From an uncultured Chlorobiota bacterium (GTDB lineage Bacteria; Bacteroidota; Ignavibacteria; UBA10030; UBA6906), in NCBI GenBank assembly GCA_900696645.1, contig CAADGV010000005.1, positions 1 through 64,000 on the forward strand: 64,000 nt of DNA, read 5' to 3'. The position numbers were made by a program, and so were the translations under genes. Below the pieces are notes generated by a model. It was not told the DNA's origin. It did no database searches and worked only from the letters and a program-made list of their open reading frames with translations. This document shows positions 43,708-52,360 of this stretch, piece after piece; position 1 is the first letter of the stretch, and each line of letters opens with the position of its first letter.

Positions 43708-45162
43708 ATGAGGAGAGTATTTTTGGGAACGGCTGCAATACTTGCTCTTGCGTTTGTGTTGAATGCGTGCAGCAATGATGATACGGGGCCCAGCGCGGGC
43801 GTTGCGGTGGTTTCCGGTTTTGTAAAAGACGCAAAGAACCGGATGCCGCTGAGCGGAGTCCTCGTCGAAGGCAAGGCCGGAACAACAGTTACAGCACAGG
43901 CCACGACGGACGATCAGGGCCGTTTTGAACTTCGCTTCAATGTCGACAGCGCAATGACGGCAAAAATCTCGATCCGTAACGTCACGGGATACCGCGATAC
44001 CATTGACATCTCAATTTCTGTGACTCCCAACGAGGCGGTGTTGCGCGATATCGATCTGAATCCGAAGTCACAAGTGATTGGCGGAGGCGGCAGCACAAGC
44101 GGCCTTGCGCAAACGTTTGCATTTCTCGGCGCCGACCCGATGCAGGTTTCGGTGTACGGTGTGGGCGGCCAGGAAACGGCAGTGTTGGGCTTCGAGGCAA
44201 GGGATTCGCTCGGCCTTCCTGTAGATGCGGCGCATGCTGTACAGATTACCTTCAGCCTTCAGGGCGGGCCGAACGGCGGTGAGTATCTCTCTCCGACAAC
44301 AATCACGACAAATGCTGTCGGGCGCGCATTCATTGCCTTCAACAGCGGCACACGCTCAGGCGTAGTACAGGTTGTGGCAACCGCAACCGTTGCCGGACGG
44401 GTCATTACCTCATCGCCTGTTCGCGTCGTCATCAACGCCGGCTTTGCGGATCAGGCACACTTCACGATTGCAGCCGAGCGACGTAATTTCCCGACGTGGG
44501 GTGTTGCCGGCAATCGAAACAAGATCGGTGTCATTGTGGGGGATAGATATTCAAACCCTGTAGTCGTGAACACAGCCGTGTACTTCCGAAGCAGCGCCGG
44601 TGTTATTCAGCCGACCGTCTTCACAAATATCGATGGATTGGGATCCGCTGACTTGATCAGTGGAAACCCGCTTCCTATGGGCCAATATGCTGCACAGCAG
44701 TACGGTACAGGATATCATTATGTAGCGGCTCGAACGATCGGCCAGGGAGGCGTTCCGGTTGAAGACAGCATTCTCGTGTTGTGGAGCGCGCATGCTGAAA
44801 TCAAAAATGTTACACCGCTTACGTTCAACATTGCGAATGGCGGTTCACAGGATTTCACATTCAATGTATCCGATTTCAACGGTAACCCGCTTGCAGCAGG
44901 AACAACAATAAGAGTGGTTGCAAGTGTGCCACCGCCGCCGGATCCGAATACGCCGGTGAATCAGGTGCAACTTGCCTTCGGCAATCAGGGGACGATTGCC
45001 CTTAACGATATACTCTTCAGAGGAGCCGGTGTCACCGACTTCAGTTTTCGGCTGAGTGACGGGACTCCGAACATTGATCGCCCCACTCCTACATCAGTTT
45101 CTATTACAGTCGCAGGGCCCAACGGCAACGCTTACTATACACTGGATGGAATCGTGCAGTAA
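43708..45162 (+). CDS. Lipoprotein with CarboxypepD-like and Big-1-like domains, pilus operon end
   Basis: This 484-residue protein has a lipoprotein signal, FLGTAAILALAFVLNACSND. Residues ~30-115 form a carboxypeptidase-regulatory-like beta domain (VVSGFVKDAKNRMPLSGVLV ... LRDIDLNPKSQV). Residues ~160-250 form a Big-1/invasin-like domain (AVQITFSLQGGPNGGEYLSP, TTITTNAVGRAFIAFNSGTR). A second one lies at about 265-360 (IGVIVGDRYSNPVVVNTAVY, GVIQPTVFTNIDGLGSADLI) with a further beta domain behind. It starts 4 bases after the secretin gene, so it is the last gene of the locus. It could be an adhesin, a secretin-associated pilotin-like protein or a fibre-associated protein. Confidence 0.8.
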   Translation: MRRVFLGTAAILALAFVLNACSNDDTGPSAGVAVVSGFVKDAKNRMPLSGVLVEGKAGTTVTAQATTDDQGRFELRFNVDSAMTAKISIRNVTGYRDTIDISISVTPNEAVLRDIDLNPKSQVIGGGGSTSGLAQTFAFLGADPMQVSVYGVGGQETAVLGFEARDSLGLPVDAAHAVQITFSLQGGPNGGEYLSPTTITTNAVGRAFIAFNSGTRSGVVQVVATATVAGRVITSSPVRVVINAGFADQAHFTIAAERRNFPTWGVAGNRNKIGVIVGDRYSNPVVVNTAVYFRSSAGVIQPTVFTNIDGLGSADLISGNPLPMGQYAAQQYGTGYHYVAARTIGQGGVPVEDSILVLWSAHAEIKNVTPLTFNIANGGSQDFTFNVSDFNGNPLAAGTTIRVVASVPPPPDPNTPVNQVQLAFGNQGTIALNDILFRGAGVTDFSFRLSDGTPNIDRPTPTSVSITVAGPNGNAYYTLDGIVQ

Positions 45163-45186
45163 CCTTCACATCACCACCACACCATC

Positions 45187-45227
45187 AGAGCCTCTGTCGG
45201 AGTTGTCGCAGGGGCTCTTGTGTTTTT
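45187..45227 (+). terminator. Intrinsic terminator of the pilus operon
   Basis: AGAGCCTCTG (45187-45196) pairs with CAGGGGCTCT (45209-45218), nine Watson-Crick pairs plus one G-U, and TGTGTTTTT follows. It lies 24 bases after the stop of the last pilus gene and ahead of uvrA. Confidence 0.85.
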
Positions 45228-45298
45228 GGGCGGATTGATTTTCCGGCTCCTTTGAGTTAGTTTGTTGGATAACAAAATCGTTCTCGACAGACTATTCT

Positions 45299-48154
45299 AT
45301 GGCAAAGCGTTCAAACGGCGGGGCTGCCTCTTCTCAGTCAACATTCAACAAAGATGCGATAGTAATCCGCGGAGCGCGGGTTCATAACCTCAAGAATGTC
45401 AATCTCGATCTTCCCCGAAAGAAGCTGATTGTGGTTACAGGCGTCAGCGGTTCCGGAAAATCGAGCCTTGCATTCGACACCATTTACGCCGAAGGCCAAC
45501 GCCGGTACGTTGAAAGTCTCTCGTCGTATGCACGCCAGTTTCTTGAGCGGATGGATAAGCCTGATGTTGACCTTATTCAGGGTATTAGTCCGGCCATGGC
45601 GATCGAGCAGAAAACAAATACCCGCAATCCCCGTTCAACCGTCGGAACCTCGACGGAAATCTATGACTATCTCCGCGTTCTGTTTGCCCGTATAGGGAAG
45701 ACATACTGCTACAACTGCGGCAGACCGGTGACGAGAGACTCTGTCCGGACAATTCTGGATTCTCTGACGCAGGAGGCAAGGAATTTGCAAACCTCTCCGC
45801 TCAAGCTCTACATCACGTTTCCTCTTCCAATACATCACAAAGAGACGGTAGATGAGGCCCTCTCCAATCTGAAAAAAGAAGGTTTTTTTCGCGTTCTCGT
45901 GAACAACGAGATTGTTGACTTGAACGAAGGTGAGCTGCCGAAGAAGATTAAGCCCGCTGAAGTTCTGGTCCTGGTCGATCGCGTCATGTTCACAGCCGGC
46001 GAGGAAAGCAACCGCCTTGCCGATTCGATCGAGACTGCATTCGCATCCGGCGGAGGAAACGCAGAGGTGGTTCTATTGGAGAGTGGAAAAGCGCTGAAGT
46101 TCAACCAGAATTTCGAGTGCTCACACTGCCGCATAAAATTCGAAGAACCCGACCCGCGCCTGTTTTCATTCAACAATCCCTTTGGTGCGTGCCCTGAATG
46201 CCAGGGATTTGGGAAGGCAATCGGGATTGATATGGATTTGGTTGTTCCGATTCGGAGCAGAACATTACGCGAAGGGGCGATTCAACCCTGGTCAACTCCG
46301 AAGTTCAAAGAGAACCAGAGGCGAATGGTCTCGGCCGCGCGACAAGCGGGCGTTCGGCTCGATGTTCCATTCAGCGATCTTTCGGAAGCTGAACTGCAGT
46401 TTGTTATGGAGGGGCACGGAGATTTTGACGGCATTCACGGCTTCTTCAAGATGCTCGAGAAGAAATCATACAAAATCTACTACCGGGTTTTGCTGAGCCG
46501 GTACAGAGGCTACACAACCTGCGCAGCATGCGGCGGAGCCCGGCTTCGCAAGGAAGCCCTGAACATCAAAGTGGCCGAAAAAGGAATTGCGGATATCGTT
46601 CGGATGACTATCGCTGAAGCGGGACAATTCTTCTCATCGCTATCTCTCACACATACTGAGCGGGAAATAGCGAAGCGAGTTCTCGAAGAACTGGATCGGA
46701 GGCTGAAGTATCTCAACGAAGTCGGCATCGGATACCTAACGCTTGACAGACTATCGAATACACTCTCCGGGGGAGAATCACAGCGCATCAACCTCGCCAC
46801 CTCGCTCGGATCGTCGCTTGTTGGGGCATTGTATGTTCTGGATGAACCAAGCATTGGGCTTCATCCCCGCGATAACGGACGGCTCATCAATATCCTGAAA
46901 GCCCTTCGTGATGTCGGCAATACGGTTCTTGTGGTTGAGCACGACAGCGACATGATGCGCGAAAGCGACATCATTGTTGATATGGGGCCAAAGGCAGGGG
47001 AGTTTGGCGGTGAAATAGTATATGCCGGACCCTCAGAAGAAATTGTCAACGACCAGAAATCACTGACAGGAAAGTACCTGAGTGGGAAACGATCGATTTC
47101 CGTTCCCCGAAACAGAAGGACTCCGAACGGCGTCGCAATTACCATAGAAGGGGCGTCCGAAAATAATCTGAAGGGAATAAACGTTACAATCCCGCTCCAC
47201 ATGTTTGTTTGTATTACAGGCGTCAGTGGCAGCGGCAAAAGTACACTTGTGCATGATGTTCTTTACTCAGGACTGAAACGATTGAAGGGGGAGCCCGCCG
47301 AAAAGATCGGACGATGTTCGGCAATTCGTGGCCACGAGCATATCAGTTCTGTCGAGATGGTTGACCAATCGCCCATCGGTCGCTCGCCCCGTTCCAATCC
47401 GATTACGTACATTCAGATTTTTGATCAAATCAGAAACCTGTTTGCCAATACTCAGGCAGCGAAGATCCACGGGTTCTTACCCGGTCATTTTTCGTTCAAT
47501 GTCCCCGGCGGACGGTGTGAAGCTTGTGAGGGTGATGGTGTGGTGAAGGTCGAGATGCAGTTCCTTGCCGATCTGTATCTGATCTGTGATTCATGCAAAG
47601 GGGCACGGTACAAGCAGGAAGTGCTTGACGTTCAATATCACGGAAAGAATATTACTGACGTGTTGGGGATGACCGTGACTGAAGCGATTCAATTCTTTTC
47701 GGCGGATGCGACAGGAAGGAAAGTTGCCCAGAAGCTGAAAGTTCTGGAGGATGTCGGGCTTGGGTATATCAGGCTTGGTCAATCAGCGACATCCCTTTCC
47801 GGTGGTGAAGCGCAACGCATCAAGCTCGCAGCCCATCTTTCCGCTCCTCAACGGGGAACTCATACATTGTTCATTTTTGATGAACCTACGACTGGACTCC
47901 ATTTTGACGACATTGCGAAGCTGCTGACCTGTTTCTCAGTCTTGATTGATCAAGGGCATTCGGTCGTGATTATTGAGCATAATCTTGACGTCATCAAATG
48001 TGCCGACTATGTTATTGATTTGGGGCCGGAGGCCGGAGGGGGCGGCGGTGAGATTGTGGGGCAGGGTACTCCCGAGAAACTGGCCGAAATTGCAGAGTCA
48101 CACACGGGCAGATTCCTCAAGCGGTGCCTCTTTCCGGAAAAGCCGTCTAAGTGA
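45299..48154 (+). CDS. uvrA: Excinuclease ABC subunit A
   Basis: This 951-residue UvrA has two ABC modules. The first has Walker A GVSGSGKSSLAFDTIYAEGQ, the UvrB-binding and insertion domains, a zinc site (CSHC ... CPECQGFG) and signature LSGGESQRINLATSLGSSLV with LDEPSIGLHPRDN. The second has [15 protein letters not shown], a second zinc site (CEACEGDG...CDSCKGARY), LSGGEAQRIKLAAHLSAPQR and IFDEPTTGLHFDD. With UvrB it scans DNA for bulky lesions in nucleotide excision repair. Length and motifs are complete. It is a single-gene unit. Confidence 0.98.
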   Translation: MAKRSNGGAASSQSTFNKDAIVIRGARVHNLKNVNLDLPRKKLIVVTGVSGSGKSSLAFDTIYAEGQRRYVESLSSYARQFLERMDKPDVDLIQGISPAMAIEQKTNTRNPRSTVGTSTEIYDYLRVLFARIGKTYCYNCGRPVTRDSVRTILDSLTQEARNLQTSPLKLYITFPLPIHHKETVDEALSNLKKEGFFRVLVNNEIVDLNEGELPKKIKPAEVLVLVDRVMFTAGEESNRLADSIETAFASGGGNAEVVLLESGKALKFNQNFECSHCRIKFEEPDPRLFSFNNPFGACPECQGFGKAIGIDMDLVVPIRSRTLREGAIQPWSTPKFKENQRRMVSAARQAGVRLDVPFSDLSEAELQFVMEGHGDFDGIHGFFKMLEKKSYKIYYRVLLSRYRGYTTCAACGGARLRKEALNIKVAEKGIADIVRMTIAEAGQFFSSLSLTHTEREIAKRVLEELDRRLKYLNEVGIGYLTLDRLSNTLSGGESQRINLATSLGSSLVGALYVLDEPSIGLHPRDNGRLINILKALRDVGNTVLVVEHDSDMMRESDIIVDMGPKAGEFGGEIVYAGPSEEIVNDQKSLTGKYLSGKRSISVPRNRRTPNGVAITIEGASENNLKGINVTIPLHMFVCITGVSGSGKSTLVHDVLYSGLKRLKGEPAEKIGRCSAIRGHEHISSVEMVDQSPIGRSPRSNPITYIQIFDQIRNLFANTQAAKIHGFLPGHFSFNVPGGRCEACEGDGVVKVEMQFLADLYLICDSCKGARYKQEVLDVQYHGKNITDVLGMTVTEAIQFFSADATGRKVAQKLKVLEDVGLGYIRLGQSATSLSGGEAQRIKLAAHLSAPQRGTHTLFIFDEPTTGLHFDDIAKLLTCFSVLIDQGHSVVIIEHNLDVIKCADYVIDLGPEAGGGGGEIVGQGTPEKLAEIAESHTGRFLKRCLFPEKPSK

Positions 48155-48210
48155 CTGATGTCACATCGGAGGGGATGGGATTATACTACATTGCTACCGC
48201 AGCAGTTACT

Positions 48211-48269
48211 GAAAGGCATTGGTACTTCGACGGATTTAGGGGAGATCCTAGGAGGTGCTGATGCCTTTC
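48211..48269. terminator. Possible two-way terminator between uvrA and the barrel gene
   Basis: GAAAGGCAT (48211-48219) is perfectly complementary to ATGCCTTTC (48261-48269), with a smaller TAGG/CCTA pairing inside the 41-base loop. The position between convergent gene ends (48154 and 48274) fits a terminator, but the long loop makes this uncertain. Confidence 0.35.
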
Positions 48270-48273
48270 GCCA

Positions 48274-49050
48274 TTAGTAGGCCATTCCCACATTCAGCGT
48301 GATGAAGAACCCGCCAAACTCCTTCTTTGTGGCCAGCACTTCACCTGCTGTCCGCTCTTTGTAGAGTGAGGGAAGCCCGTCGCCAAAGATGTATGTAAAA
48401 TAGTACCGGAAGTTCACACCAAACACATTCGCCCTTTCGCTTCCGAAATTTGCTCCAACACCGATGAATCCCCCCGCAGTGTAATGGGTACGTGCCTTTC
48501 CCAGACTTTTGAAAAACTCCACCTGTTGGGATTGAACAACTTCCCCGACCGTTCTGAATTCAGTAAACGGGGCAGAGAGAATAACGGCCGGGCCTGCACC
48601 AATATTGATGAACGGACGGAAGTTATCGGCAATCTCCTCACGGAAGAGTCTTTGCTGTACGCCAAACATCAACGGCATTACAAGAAAGCGCTGCAACTTG
48701 CCGGGAGTAAAACTCTGACCTGAAAAATAGTTGTACTGTTCGACCTCCCGCTCATCCTTTGATTCTGAGATTGAGAACGTGGCAAAGCCCGAAAGATCTT
48801 CAGTGAACTCACGTTTGTAGAACATTCCGAGACCAAATCCGTCGTTCGAGACAAGAACATCCAGCCCCCAGGCATTGCGGTACGTCGGCTCTTCGAATTC
48901 GCCTTCTGGGATAAGGGCGGTGGTGTCCGGCTTGAGAGCGGAGCCGAAGACGATGCTTCTTGTCGAATTGTCAGGTGCGGAAAGAGTCTGTGCCACCGCA
49001 GATGATGCAAGCACGACACACACAACGAGCAAACCTGCTTTCCTTTTCAT
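48274..49050 (-). CDS. Outer-membrane beta-barrel protein (OmpW/porin-like size)
   Basis: This ~258-residue exported protein has a signal peptide, KRKAGLLVVCVVLASSAVAQ. The mature part has alternating strands ending in aromatic residues (WGLDVLVSNDGFGLGMFYKR, LSGFATFSISESKDE, FRPFINIGAGPAVILSA, HYTAGGFIGVGANFG, VFGVNFRYYFTYIFGDG, FGGFFITLNVGMAY), a transmembrane barrel with a final aromatic residue. The start at 49050 has AGGAGGAG directly upstream; the open frame to 49128 overlaps the methyltransferase gene. Its function is not recognisable beyond 'barrel'. It follows the RlmI-like gene on the same strand. Confidence 0.8.
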   Translation of the reverse strand: MKRKAGLLVVCVVLASSAVAQTLSAPDNSTRSIVFGSALKPDTTALIPEGEFEEPTYRNAWGLDVLVSNDGFGLGMFYKREFTEDLSGFATFSISESKDEREVEQYNYFSGQSFTPGKLQRFLVMPLMFGVQQRLFREEIADNFRPFINIGAGPAVILSAPFTEFRTVGEVVQSQQVEFFKSLGKARTHYTAGGFIGVGANFGSERANVFGVNFRYYFTYIFGDGLPSLYKERTAGEVLATKKEFGGFFITLNVGMAY

Positions 49051-49124
49051 AACTCCTCCTGCGTAATACATTCCAGTATCCCGGATCTCTTTTGCAAGAT
49101 AGTCGGTTTGACATTGAGAATCAA

Positions 49125-50303
49125 TCACAGCACTCTCACAACCGCGAACTTCAGATAGCGCGTCTCAGGCATTGCCGGCAAAACCGGGTGGTCGGGTGCC
49201 GCACCGCGCCAATCCAGCAACTGTATCCTGCGCCCTGCTTTGGTTGCCATCGAATCCACGATATCGAGAAACACGCCGGATTCGATATGATGCGAACACG
49301 AGGCGGTTAAGAGTATGCCACCCTCTCTAATAATACGATAAACTCCTGCATGGAGTTCCCTGTAGCCTTGTTTTGCCGACTGAACATTCTTCTTGCTTTT
49401 CGTAAACGAGGGCGGGTCAAGAACAACAACGTCGAATGTTTTTCCTTCGGCATGAAGTCTTTTCAAGGAGTCAAAGACATCTTCCTGCTCAAAGGTGACA
49501 TGCGTCAGTTGGTTGAGTGTGGCATTCGCGGTCGCCCGTTTCACTGCGTCGGCGGAAACGTCAATTCCGAGCACGGATTTTGCCCCTGCATGCGCGGCGT
49601 GCAACGCGAATCCCCCGTCGTTGCAGAAGCAGTCAAGCACTTCGGAATTCGGGGCAAACCGTCGAATTGCTAACCTGTTCTCTCTCTGGTCAAGAAAAAA
49701 GGCGGTCTTTTGCCCCTCCAGTACGTCAATCGAGAATCTCAAACCTCCGTCTTCAATAGTAGTACATCCGGCTTCACCCCGAAGGATACCTTTGCGTTGC
49801 GGAAGCTTCTCCAGTTCGCGCAAAGGTGACTCGTTGCGTTCAATAATTCCTTTAGGTTGCAGAAGGGATTCAAGTATGTCGCATATCGATTGGAGCCGGG
49901 CGTCCATTCCAAACGAGAATGTCTGAATGGAAAGAAACTCGTTAAATTTATCCACAATCAATCCCGGCAGAAAATCACTTTCACTGAAAACAAGCCTGAA
50001 CGTGTTGCTCGACGGATACAGCTTCCTTCGAAGACCAAGCGCTTGCTGCAATCTTTTTCTAAAAAAATCTGCGTCGATCTCTTCAAACGCGGTTGAGAGC
50101 AGTCGAACGCTGATCAATGAGTGGGGGTTGTAGAATCCAACACCGAGCGTTTTGCCTCCGGCCGATAGGAGTTCAACAATATCCCCAATGAGCGGGGATC
50201 CTTTGGTTTCGCGAATTTCATTGCTGAATACCCACGGATGACCCGACAGGATGCGTCCTTCTTCTTTGTTTTTTAGTATGATTTGTTTATCGAGGTGGCT
50301 CAT
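49125..50303 (-). CDS. rlmI: RlmI-like 23S rRNA m5C methyltransferase
   Basis: This 392-residue protein has an N-terminal PUA domain (IILKNKEEGRILSGHPWVFS ... GVGFYNPHSLISVRLLS), a hinge domain (FRLVFSESDFLPGLIVDKFN) and a SAM-dependent Rossmann fold. Motif I is VLDCFCNDGGFALHAAHAGA, followed by LGIDVS, VVVLDPPSFTKSK and the catalytic-cysteine segment LLTASCSHHIE. RlmI (YccW) methylates C1962 in E. coli 23S rRNA; orthologous target is an inference. The frame shares its promoter region with the HAD phosphatase on the other strand. Confidence 0.88.
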   Translation of the reverse strand: MSHLDKQIILKNKEEGRILSGHPWVFSNEIRETKGSPLIGDIVELLSAGGKTLGVGFYNPHSLISVRLLSTAFEEIDADFFRKRLQQALGLRRKLYPSSNTFRLVFSESDFLPGLIVDKFNEFLSIQTFSFGMDARLQSICDILESLLQPKGIIERNESPLRELEKLPQRKGILRGEAGCTTIEDGGLRFSIDVLEGQKTAFFLDQRENRLAIRRFAPNSEVLDCFCNDGGFALHAAHAGAKSVLGIDVSADAVKRATANATLNQLTHVTFEQEDVFDSLKRLHAEGKTFDVVVLDPPSFTKSKKNVQSAKQGYRELHAGVYRIIREGGILLTASCSHHIESGVFLDIVDSMATKAGRRIQLLDWRGAAPDHPVLPAMPETRYLKFAVVRVL

Positions 50304-50428
50304 AGCGACTTCAAGGTACCAAGAGGTGTGCCGAATAGCAACTCATCGTTTTATTGATACTCGCTGTCAATCTGCGTATCTTTTCAGAGAATAATCATCC
50401 GGTAACGAAGCTTTCAAGGAAAACGTGT

Positions 50429-51088
50429 GTGAAGAACGGGCAATTCCCCTGCGTCATTTTTGATATGGATGGAACCCTGACGCAAACGAATGATCTGATT
50501 TTCGCCAGTTTCAATCATATCACACAAAAATATCTCGACAAAGCCTACACGCCGAAGGAAATCATAGCCTTTTTCGGCCCGCCGGAGGAAGGGGCAATTG
50601 AGAAGCTGCTTGGTGCGGATCAGGTAGAGAAGGCAATGGATGAATTGTGCGAGGCGTATCAGTCACGCCATGCAGAATTGGCCCGTCTTCATTCGGGGAT
50701 CAAAGATGTGTTGTCGCTTTTGAAGGGGCAAGGAAGAACGCTGGCAGTGTTTACCGGCAAAGGCCACAGAACCGCCTCAATTACACTGGAGGCGTTCAAT
50801 ATTGCGTCTTATTTTGATGTCGTTGTTTCCGGGAACGACGTTGTGAACCACAAACCGCATCCGGAAGGAATCTGCAAAGTGATGGAAAAATACTCGCTAA
50901 CGGCTGACAGGGTGTTGATGGTGGGTGATTCAATGGCCGATGTGCATGCGTCGCGGGGCGCGGGCGTAAAAATGGCAGCCGTTCTCTGGGATTCATACGA
51001 CAAGGAGCGGGTGCTTGCTGCCCGGACTGATTTTGTTTTTCACAACGTAAGCGAAATGTTCGAGTGGTTTCGCCGTAACTCCCACTGA
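50429..51088 (+). CDS. HAD-family phosphatase, phosphoglycolate phosphatase-like
   Basis: This ~219-residue protein has nucleophile motif VIFDMDGTLTQTNDLIFASF, a four-helix cap, motif II VFTGKGHRT, motif III Lys in VNHKPHPEG and motif IV VLMVGDSMADVHASRGAGVK. This is the order of Gph/PgmB/GmhB-like HAD enzymes; the substrate cannot be told from sequence alone. GTG 50429 with AAGGA 8 bases upstream is the likely start; the open frame runs back to 50354. Six bases separate it from the next gene, an apparent operon with a GT-C protein and the T9SS plug protein. Confidence 0.82.
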   Translation: MKNGQFPCVIFDMDGTLTQTNDLIFASFNHITQKYLDKAYTPKEIIAFFGPPEEGAIEKLLGADQVEKAMDELCEAYQSRHAELARLHSGIKDVLSLLKGQGRTLAVFTGKGHRTASITLEAFNIASYFDVVVSGNDVVNHKPHPEGICKVMEKYSLTADRVLMVGDSMADVHASRGAGVKMAAVLWDSYDKERVLAARTDFVFHNVSEMFEWFRRNSH

Positions 51089-51094
51089 GGTTCC

Positions 51095-52360
51095 GTGACA
51101 GGATTGTTTTCCGAACATACGCTGTACAAATACCTTTCCCGCTACGGGGTTCCTCTCATCATACTTGTCTATTATGTGACGGCCGCAGAGCGGTTCGACT
51201 ACACGCCTGAAAGCACATTTACCACGCTGATTGAAGTGAAGGAGGGAGATGCAGGCTCACTCTGGATGGTGCTTCTGACCCTATTTGATTCTTTCAATCT
51301 CGATGTACTTCTTGCAGCAAAGACCCTCAGCCTGCTCTTTTGCAGTGGTTCGCTTCTGTTCATATTTTTCGTTGCGCATGAAGTGCTGCGCGATCATCTA
51401 TCAGCGTTCTGCGTAACTCTTGCAGTTTCGATGCAGGCTTGGTTTCTCCAATTAGGGCCTTCAGGCAGCGGAGTTGCCTTTGCCTTGTTGCTCAGTCTCG
51501 CAGCGTTGTTCTTTATGTTAAGGAACGACTATTTGCTTGCCACGGTGTTTGCCGGACTTGGCGGAATAGTGTCGTGGCAGCTTGCCGGACTGCTATTCAT
51601 CATATTATTCGATGTCTCAATCAACTCGATAAGCAAAACCCGATCGGCGAAGGTTGCCGCCAGCATACTGATGGTGTTTGCAGGCATTGTGTTGCCGTGG
51701 GTGTTGTATGCTGCGTACAAGGGTCTTTTCTTGATCCCTAATGAGATTGGTGTGAGTGATGTGCCGGGCATCTCTCCGCAACTGTCGTTCATGGCTGTTA
51801 TGCTTGTCGGGTTGATGTTTGTGGGCATTGTTCTGCTCGCGACCCGCGATCGTGAGGTGCTGCGCTCGCATTCGGCAATTGTGTTGTGGACTGTGACTGT
51901 ACCGTTTCTGCACACCATCATGCTCGCGCTGGCGCTGCCGCTCATCCTGATATTCGCTTTTCTTGCCCTCCGGCTGATCGTCGGGATGACGGGATTCCCT
52001 CGAGCGGGAGACGCGGTAGTTGTGTTGCTTGCCGCCGCTCTTCTCGCATACAGCCAGTTCGTTTCCCGCCCGCCGGTGTATGATCTCATGGAGCGGAGCA
52101 TCTCGACAACCGCTGAAATGAAGTCTGCCGGGTTATGGCTAAAAACACATATGAATGACGATCAAACTGTGTCCGTTCCGGCATCGTACGGCGGGGCTGT
52201 CCGGTTCTATTCAGAAAGAATGATCGGCGTTTCGGAAACTGATTTCGTGCTGTCTGATCAGAATGAACTGCCGGGCTTCGGCATTGTGTTCGATCCTGCA
52301 TCTAATGAACCCGACTTGCATGTCGTCGGGCAACGCTACAGAATCTGGAGGCGGCTGTGA
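51095..52360 (+). CDS. Polytopic membrane protein, GT-C glycosyltransferase-like
   Basis: This 421-residue protein has a GTG start and GAGG 4 bases upstream. About nine to ten hydrophobic helices are visible (YGVPLIILVYYVTAAERFDY ... LHTIMLALALPLILIFAFLA). The first periplasmic loop holds acidic residues (FDYTPESTFTTLIEVKEGDA), as in GT-C enzymes that use lipid-linked sugars. A soluble C-terminal domain follows (KSAGLWLKTHMNDDQTVSVP ... RYRIWRRL), also typical of this superfamily ('..a..wi.en..p...v.'). Sugar donor and acceptor are unknown. Its stop overlaps the start of the T9SS plug gene (GTGA), so the two are co-translated. Confidence 0.7.
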   Translation: MTGLFSEHTLYKYLSRYGVPLIILVYYVTAAERFDYTPESTFTTLIEVKEGDAGSLWMVLLTLFDSFNLDVLLAAKTLSLLFCSGSLLFIFFVAHEVLRDHLSAFCVTLAVSMQAWFLQLGPSGSGVAFALLLSLAALFFMLRNDYLLATVFAGLGGIVSWQLAGLLFIILFDVSINSISKTRSAKVAASILMVFAGIVLPWVLYAAYKGLFLIPNEIGVSDVPGISPQLSFMAVMLVGLMFVGIVLLATRDREVLRSHSAIVLWTVTVPFLHTIMLALALPLILIFAFLALRLIVGMTGFPRAGDAVVVLLAAALLAYSQFVSRPPVYDLMERSISTTAEMKSAGLWLKTHMNDDQTVSVPASYGGAVRFYSERMIGVSETDFVLSDQNELPGFGIVFDPASNEPDLHVVGQRYRIWRRL

